DNA from: Parcubacteria group bacterium Athens0416_74 | Lineage (GTDB): Bacteria; Patescibacteriota; Minisyncoccia; Phycocordibacterales; UBA2100 | Assembly: GCA_007375785.1 (NCBI GenBank) | Contig: VMEY01000040.1 | Location: 1 to 5,899 of the forward strand | Length of the DNA: 5,899 bases | Direction of reading: 5' to 3' | In this document: positions 4,113-5,899 of the stretch, piece after piece | How positions within the stretch are numbered: the first letter of the stretch is position 1 | Layout of the letters: each line of letters begins with the position of its first letter | Made by a program: the position numbers and the translations under genes | Notes under the pieces: model-generated | Database searches by the model: none | Told to the model about the DNA's origin: nothing | The model's input: only the letters and a program-made list of their open reading frames with translations

Positions 4113-4769
4113 ATGGCATTGGTAGGCAATTCGCACCTCGTCGCGGGAGACTCATCCGCGGTCGCCGACGTCTTGGCACGCCTGCACGAAGAGGGGATAG
4201 ATACTGAAAAGAATCCGGACGTGTATGTCCGCAGCTACACACACTTTGGTGTGGATGACGCGAGAGAGCTGCGCGAGCGCGCAGACCTTTCTGCGCAAGG
4301 GCAGAGGAGAGTGTTTGTGCTCTCCACACCGGTTATGACTGCAGAAGCACAAAATGCATTGCTCAAAACATTTGAGGAGCCGCCAGGCAACGCTCTCTTT
4401 ATCCTCGTGGTACCGGCGCCGGAGACGCTTCTCTCTACACTGCGCTCGCGTATGCAGAGGCTCGACGTCGGCACTGCAGCGCACGATGGAGGCGTCGAAG
4501 GCGGCGCATTCCTCTCGGCATCCCCGGTGGCGCGTCTCGATATGATTAAGCCGCTTCTTGAGAAGGGCGATGATGAGCGACGCGATATTTCAAGTATCGT
4601 GATGTTTTTGTCTACATTGGAGCGTGCGCTGGAAAAGACACCACGCAGAGCGAGCAGGGAAGGTCTGGCGGCAATTTACCGAGCTCGTGCATTTATGGCC
4701 GACAAAGGTTCACTTCTCAAGCCTCTCCTTGAACAGGTCGCACTCTTGGTGCCTCGCGTGAAGCCATAG
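4113..4769 (+). CDS. Compact DNA polymerase III delta'-like clamp-loader subunit
   Basis: Delta' is the stator of the clamp loader that opens the sliding clamp onto primed DNA. The diagnostic core is at residues 45-118: FGVDDARELRERADL, VFVLSTPVMTAEAQ, NALLKTFEEPPGNALFILVV, then LLSTLRSRMQ, matching the A-x-NALLKTLEEPP and T-x-RSRCQ (SRC) signatures of delta'/gamma AAA+ proteins. The expected N-terminal P-loop region is reduced to HLVAGDSSAVADVL (8-21), with no GxxxxGK motif and no zinc-binding cysteines; delta' proteins do not hydrolyse ATP, so loss is tolerable. The product is 218 aa against about 300-330 for typical delta', with a shortened helical C-terminal collar. Such reduction fits a small-genome lineage. 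It leads an operon with frr (14 bp downstream) and rseP. I leave the symbol empty because holB assignment is by motif only. Confidence 0.85.
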   Translation: MALVGNSHLVAGDSSAVADVLARLHEEGIDTEKNPDVYVRSYTHFGVDDARELRERADLSAQGQRRVFVLSTPVMTAEAQNALLKTFEEPPGNALFILVVPAPETLLSTLRSRMQRLDVGTAAHDGGVEGGAFLSASPVARLDMIKPLLEKGDDERRDISSIVMFLSTLERALEKTPRRASREGLAAIYRARAFMADKGSLLKPLLEQVALLVPRVKP

Positions 4770-4775
4770 TACAAT
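4746..4775 (+). promoter_or_regulatory. Internal promoter for frr
   Basis: TTGGTG (4746-4751), an 18-bp spacer and TACAAT (4770-4775) lie at the end of the delta'-like gene; the -10 ends 8 nt before the frr ATG. It closely resembles the mreB promoter (TTGGTC, 17 bp, TACAAT). frr has no Shine-Dalgarno site. Confidence 0.5.
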
Positions 4776-4783
4776 GAGCCTCT

Positions 4784-5338
4784 ATGGCAGATTACGATTT
4801 CAAATCATTAGAAGGGAAGATAGCTGATGCAAAAGAATGGCTATCGAAAGAGTACCGAGGCTTGCGCACGGGGCGAGCCGCACCCGCGATTCTCGACTCA
4901 GTGATGGTCTCTGCGTATGGATCCATGACGCCACTCAAGCAAGTGGGCAACGTGTCGGTGGAAGATGCCCGGACCCTTCGCGTGAGTGCGTATGATGCAG
5001 GCGTGCTGAAAGATATTGAGCGCGCTATTTCTGCAGCGAATCTCGGAGTCGGCACTTCGGCTGATAGTTCATCGGTGCGCGTTACGTTTCCCGAGCTCAC
5101 CTCGGAGCGCCGTGAGCAGCTCATCAAATTTGCGAAGGGGAAGCTCGAAGAAGCACGTACGTCGGTCCGTCTCGCCCGCGACGATTCATGGAAAGAAATC
5201 CAAGAGCGAGAGCGTGAAGGTACGCTGACCGAAGACGACAAATTTTCTCTCAAAGAAGAGATGCAAAAGAAAGTGGACAAGGCCAACGAGGATCTCGAGG
5301 GCATGTTTGAAGCGAAAGAGAAGGAGATGAGTGCATGA
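4784..5338 (+). CDS. frr: Ribosome recycling factor
   Basis: RRF works with EF-G to split the post-termination ribosome into subunits. The 184-aa product matches the family length (about 185 aa). Hallmarks are LRTGRAAPAILDSVMVSAYG (residues 27-46), the hinge and domain II stretch PLKQVGNVSVEDARTLRVSA (50-69), IERAISAANLGVGTS (78-92), FPELTSERREQL (102-113) and SVRLARDDSWKEIQ (127-140), the last carrying arginines expected to contact 23S rRNA. The C-terminal helix is rich in Glu and Lys, as usual. It lies 14 bp after the delta'-like gene and overlaps rseP by 4 bp (ATGA), so the three are probably co-transcribed, with an extra frr promoter. In many bacteria frr is near pyrH and uppS; here it is directly joined to rseP. 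Confidence 0.97.
   Translation: MADYDFKSLEGKIADAKEWLSKEYRGLRTGRAAPAILDSVMVSAYGSMTPLKQVGNVSVEDARTLRVSAYDAGVLKDIERAISAANLGVGTSADSSSVRVTFPELTSERREQLIKFAKGKLEEARTSVRLARDDSWKEIQEREREGTLTEDDKFSLKEEMQKKVDKANEDLEGMFEAKEKEMSA
5321..5326 (+). promoter_or_regulatory. Shine-Dalgarno site for rseP inside frr
   Basis: AAGGAG lies 8 nt before ATG 5335, near-ideal spacing. It shows that an operon-internal gene uses a Shine-Dalgarno site, in contrast to the first genes of transcripts in this window. Confidence 0.75.
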
Positions 5339-5899
5339 CGACCGCGCTCCTCGTGATAGGGATTTTGGTGCTGCTTATCGTGGCGCATGAATTCGGTCAC
5401 TTTTTGGCAGCAAAGATATTTGGTGTGCGAGTTCAGGAGTTTGGGGTCGGCTTTCCGCCGCGTGCTTTTACGTTTGGTTCGTGGGGTGGGACTGAATACA
5501 CACTCAACTGGATTCCCTTTGGTGGCTTCGTAAAACTTTTTGGAGAAGAGGAGGGGACCGACCACGGCAAGGGAAGCTTCATCGACGCGCCGCGCTGGAA
5601 GCAGGCGCTCATTCTGGTCGCGGGCGTCACGGCAAATATGGTCATCGCGTGGATGCTCTTTGCGGCGGCCTACTCGTTCGGCATTTTGCATGTCGTCGAC
5701 GACGAGTCGCTCCCTGGCGGGCGGCTTCTCGTTACCGATGTGGTCCTCGGCTCTCCTGCGGATGCGGGAGGAATCAAACCGGGTGATGAGGTCCTAAGCG
5801 TCGAAGACTCGGAAGGTCTCACCGCGGCCCTTACTCCGGCGGGCATCATGAGCTTTGTGAGCGAGCGCGGTGGCGAAGGCATCACTATTGAGTATGTGC
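5335..5899 (+). CDS. rseP: Site-2 zinc metalloprotease RseP (M50 family), 5' part
   Basis: RseP-type proteases cut membrane-bound substrates within the bilayer, for example anti-sigma factors and signal-peptide remnants. The visible 188 codons start MTTALLVIGILVLLIVAHEF, giving the first membrane helix with the zinc motif HEFGH (His18, Glu19, His22). Then come the typical VQEFGVGFPPR (36-46) and the beta-loop LNWIPFGGFVKLFGE, followed by a second membrane region about AGVTANMVIAWMLFAAAYSF. A PDZ domain starts near VVLGSPADAGGIKPGDEVLSVE. The third zinc ligand (LDG motif) should lie beyond the window. The ATG overlaps the frr stop (ATGA) and has an AAGGAG site 8 nt upstream. The gene is intact as far as it can be read and is the third member of the delta'-frr-rseP operon. 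Substrate is unknown. Confidence 0.95.
   Translation, partial: MTTALLVIGILVLLIVAHEFGHFLAAKIFGVRVQEFGVGFPPRAFTFGSWGGTEYTLNWIPFGGFVKLFGEEEGTDHGKGSFIDAPRWKQALILVAGVTANMVIAWMLFAAAYSFGILHVVDDESLPGGRLLVTDVVLGSPADAGGIKPGDEVLSVEDSEGLTAALTPAGIMSFVSERGGEGITIEYV

Noticed and set aside
4792..5691. Long antisense open frame of 299 codons on the minus strand
   Set aside because: It lies opposite frr and rseP, both of which show clear family motifs; the predicted protein is Ser/Arg-rich low complexity, typical of a shadow frame.

Overview
The window looks like chromosomal DNA of a small-genome bacterium, most likely a Candidate Phyla Radiation (Patescibacteria, Parcubacteria-like) organism. This is an inference from compact divergent gene blocks, a shortened DNA polymerase III delta'-like protein, a frr-rseP pair, and low-complexity repeat-derived peptides (LRQAQDK, VASEVEP) inside a housekeeping enzyme. 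No rRNA or other lineage marker is present, so the assignment is moderate. No CRISPR array, transposase or phage gene is visible.

Layout. 1-1076 (minus strand): a peptide deformylase gene (def), overlapped by the start of a gene that begins like methionyl-tRNA formyltransferase (fmt) but loses similarity after about 41 codons. 1077-1324: a 248-bp intergenic region that appears to encode a highly structured minus-strand RNA with its own promoter and a terminator-like hairpin just before def. Its promoter interlocks with one for the rightward gene. 1325-1823: a small unrecognised gene (102 aa), then an array of three hairpins, then a second, diverged copy of that gene's C-terminal tail. 1865-2881: mreB. 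3006-3518: an unrecognised secreted protein with a consensus promoter and a Shine-Dalgarno site, closed by a strong terminator. 3584-4069 (minus): a two-helix membrane protein resembling DUF1003, with a six-heptad acidic coiled coil. 4113-5899: a rightward operon of delta'-like clamp-loader subunit, ribosome recycling factor (frr) and the start of an M50 site-2 protease (rseP).

How the genes fit together. def and fmt normally act at opposite ends of N-formylmethionine metabolism; here the second partner looks rearranged. mreB, the secreted protein and rseP relate to the cell envelope. The delta'-like protein serves replication and frr serves translation.

Most interesting signals: (1) the structured RNA at about 1103-1284, where two helices keep pairing through G-U wobbles only if read from the minus strand; (2) a repeated arrangement in which a TATACT/TACAAT-like -10 box lies 6-10 nt from an ATG with no Shine-Dalgarno site, suggesting leaderless mRNAs, mirror-symmetric at 4070-4112; (3) a duplicated C-terminal tail that differs only synonymously over 14 residues, separated by the three-hairpin element; (4) the fmt-like start joined to an unrelated sequence.
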